Below are positions 5,571 through 7,295 of a stretch of 7,295 bases of DNA, piece after piece. The stretch's first letter is position 1, and each line of letters opens with the position of its first letter. Location: assembly GCA_030673735.1 (NCBI GenBank), contig DAOVIK010000072.1, forward strand, positions 1-7,295, given 5' to 3'. Position numbers and translations under genes: made by a program. The notes below the pieces were generated by a model. It was not told the origin of the DNA, searched no databases, and worked only from the letters and a program-made list of their open reading frames with translations. This stretch comes from Anaerolineae bacterium. GTDB taxonomy: Bacteria > Chloroflexota > Anaerolineae > Anaerolineales > E44-bin32.

Positions 5571-7208
5571 ATGCCTGCCAAGATATTAGCATTCTCCGAG
5601 GACGCTCGAATGCGGCTCAAGGCTGGAGTGGATATACTGGCTCAAGCCGTGGCTACCACTCTGGGCCCGAAGGGCCGCAACGTCGCCCTCGACCGCAAGT
5701 TCGGTTCCCCTAGCATTACTCACGACGGCGTCTCCGTGGCCAAGGAGATCGAACTGGAAGATCCATTCGAGAACATGGGCGCCCAGTTGCTCAAAGAAGC
5801 GGCAACCAAGACCAACGACATCGCCGGCGACGGTACCACCACTTCAACCGTGCTGGCGCACGCCATGGTCACCAACGGCCTGAAGAACCTGGCCGCCGGC
5901 TCCAACCCAATGATGCTCAAGCGCGGCATCGAGGCCGCTTCCAAGGCGGTCGCAGAGGACATCGCCAAGCAGGCGATCGATGTGACCACCAAGGAGGAGA
6001 TCGCCTCCGTCGCAGCCATCTCGGCGCAGGACCAAGAAATCGGCGACCTGATCGCAGAGGTGATGGATAAAGTCGGCAAGGACGGCGTGATCACCGTCGA
6101 GGAATCCAAGGGCTTGGAGTTCGAGACGGAGTACGTCGAGGGCATGCAGTTCGATAGGGGCTACATTTCGCCCTATTTCGTCACTGAACCCGAGAACATG
6201 GAAGCGGTGATTGAAGAACCATACTTGCTGATTCATGACAAGAAGATCTCTGCCGCCAGTGACATCGTTCCCATCCTGGAGAAACTGGTCCAGGTGGGCA
6301 AGCGTGAGCTGGTGGTGATTTCCGAGGACGTGGATGGTGAGGCGCTAGCGACGCTGGTGCTCAACAAGCTGCGCGGCATGCTGACCGTTGTGGCCGTGAA
6401 AGCCCCCGGCTTTGGGGATCGTCGCAAGGCGATGCTGCAGGATATTGCCATCCTGACCGGTGGCACGGTGATCACCGAGGAGTTGGGCCGCAAGCTGGAG
6501 TCCGTGACTATCAACGATCTGGGCAAGTGCGGAAAGATCGTTGCCACCAAAGAAGACACCACGATCATCGAGGGACAAGGTGAGACCAAGAAGATCAAGG
6601 GTCGCATCGAGGAAATCAAGGTCGAGATTGATCGCTCGACCAGCGATTACGATAGCGAGAAGCTGCAGGAGCGGTTGGCCAAGCTCTCGGGCGGCGTGGC
6701 GGTCATCCGAGTTGGAGCGGCCACCGAGACCGAGCTCAAGGAGAAGAAGCACCGTGTTGAGGATGCTCTCTCGGCAACGCGTGCTGCGGTTGAGGAAGGG
6801 ATCGTGCCTGGTGGTGGCGTTGCTCTGATCAACGCCATGAAGGTATTGGACGGCATGGACCTCGGAGAGGAGGATGCCAACGTCGGTGTCAATGTCGTTC
6901 GCAAATCCCTCGTGATGCCCATGCAGAAGATCGCCGAGAACGCCGGTAAAGACGGCGCGGTGATAAGAGAAGAGGTGCGGCGAACCCAGGTTTCGAAGAA
7001 GAACAAGAACATCGGCTACGACGTGATCGCCTCCGAATTCGTGGACATGGTGAAGAGCGGCATCATCGATCCGGCGAAGGTCACCAAGGGTGCGCTTGAG
7101 AATGCGGCTTCCATCGCCGCCATGATCTTGACCACCGAAGCGCTGATCAGCGATAAGCCGGAAGAGGAGAAAATGCCTCCCGGTCCGCCACCAGGGATGG
7201 ACTACTAG
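5571..7208 (+). CDS. groEL: Chaperonin GroEL (Hsp60), 545 aa
   Basis: GroEL is the ATP-driven double-ring chaperonin that folds proteins in the cytoplasm with GroES. The nucleotide site is complete and in register with E. coli numbering: TLGPKGRN (30-37), D52, GDGTTT (86-91, with D87), the hydrolysis residue D398 in RVEDALSATR, and PGGG (413-416). The apical domain (about 190-375) contains YISPYFVT (198-205) and the conserved VKAPGFGDRRK (276-286). There are no net indels up to residue 416. The C-terminus differs from many GroELs: after EEEK it ends MPPGPPPGMDY (535-545), with no GGM repeats. The ATG follows AAGAGGAG by ten bases. The gene ends the operon, and an intrinsic terminator follows 31 bases later. 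Confidence 0.99.
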   Translation: MPAKILAFSEDARMRLKAGVDILAQAVATTLGPKGRNVALDRKFGSPSITHDGVSVAKEIELEDPFENMGAQLLKEAATKTNDIAGDGTTTSTVLAHAMVTNGLKNLAAGSNPMMLKRGIEAASKAVAEDIAKQAIDVTTKEEIASVAAISAQDQEIGDLIAEVMDKVGKDGVITVEESKGLEFETEYVEGMQFDRGYISPYFVTEPENMEAVIEEPYLLIHDKKISAASDIVPILEKLVQVGKRELVVISEDVDGEALATLVLNKLRGMLTVVAVKAPGFGDRRKAMLQDIAILTGGTVITEELGRKLESVTINDLGKCGKIVATKEDTTIIEGQGETKKIKGRIEEIKVEIDRSTSDYDSEKLQERLAKLSGGVAVIRVGAATETELKEKKHRVEDALSATRAAVEEGIVPGGGVALINAMKVLDGMDLGEEDANVGVNVVRKSLVMPMQKIAENAGKDGAVIREEVRRTQVSKKNKNIGYDVIASEFVDMVKSGIIDPAKVTKGALENAASIAAMILTTEALISDKPEEEKMPPGPPPGMDY

Positions 7209-7239
7209 GTCAAAGCAGATACCAGGCGAACACCACGTG

Positions 7240-7276
7240 AACGAGGCTCCTGATACGAGGGAGCCTCGTTTTCTCT
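7240..7276 (+). terminator. Intrinsic terminator of the groESL operon
   Basis: An 11-bp perfect stem pairs 7240-7250 (AACGAGGCTCC) with 7260-7270 around a nine-base loop. Its distal end runs into TTTTCTCT (7269-7276). It starts 31 bases after the groEL stop. The T-run is broken by C residues but the stem is strong. Confidence 0.85.
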
Positions 7277-7295
7277 GCAAGTTGTCAGCGAGAAG

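Noticed and set aside
6345..7280. Long open frame of 311 codons on the minus strand opposite groEL
   Set aside because: It lies fully antisense to a strongly conserved gene, has no recognisable domain, and its composition is what reversed GroEL codons give.

Overview
The window reads as bacterial chromosome, most likely from Chloroflexota and perhaps an Anaerolineae-like lineage. The clues are a GroEL with the N-terminal signature LDRKFGSPSITHDGVSVAKE, a groESL operon under a CIRCE operator, and two membrane-anchored TPR proteins with Pro/Thr linkers (PTPTPT, PTPTAT) of the kind common in extracytoplasmic proteins of that phylum. The phylum call is an inference from remembered sequence patterns. 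No mobile element, tRNA, rRNA or CRISPR array is visible.

Left part, minus strand (about 52 to 1906). Read in the direction of transcription, a five-helix membrane protein of unknown function is followed by ribonuclease Z (rnz, TTG start) and then by a small FmdB-type zinc-ribbon protein with its own sigma70-like promoter. A strong intrinsic terminator closes the unit. The first 51 bases lie beyond that terminator and hold nothing I can identify.

Divergent spacer (1907 to 2189). It holds a good promoter for the rightward TPR genes and two inverted repeats that may be operators. I found no convincing minus-strand promoter for the membrane protein/rnz pair.

Middle, plus strand (2190 to 5062). 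Two tandem TPR genes, 20 bp apart, are diverged paralogues. They share a 20-residue N-terminal lead-in, one membrane anchor, a Pro/Thr linker, a TPR array, a YYTYG-containing C-terminal module and a conserved cysteine pair. The first copy carries a beta-rich insert resembling DUF5666 between the TPR array and the C-terminal module. The second has a cysteine-rich segment at that position.

Right part, plus strand (5092 to 7276). A consensus-like sigma70 promoter with a perfect CIRCE operator just after the predicted transcription start drives groES and groEL, and an 11-bp-stem terminator ends the operon. GroEL keeps all ATPase residues at E. coli numbering, but its tail ends in a Pro/Gly stretch plus MDY instead of GGM repeats. 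This operon is the housekeeping chaperonin system and is expected to be heat-inducible through HrcA, whose gene is not in the window.

Most of the window is ordinary housekeeping. The least explained part is the TPR paralogue pair.
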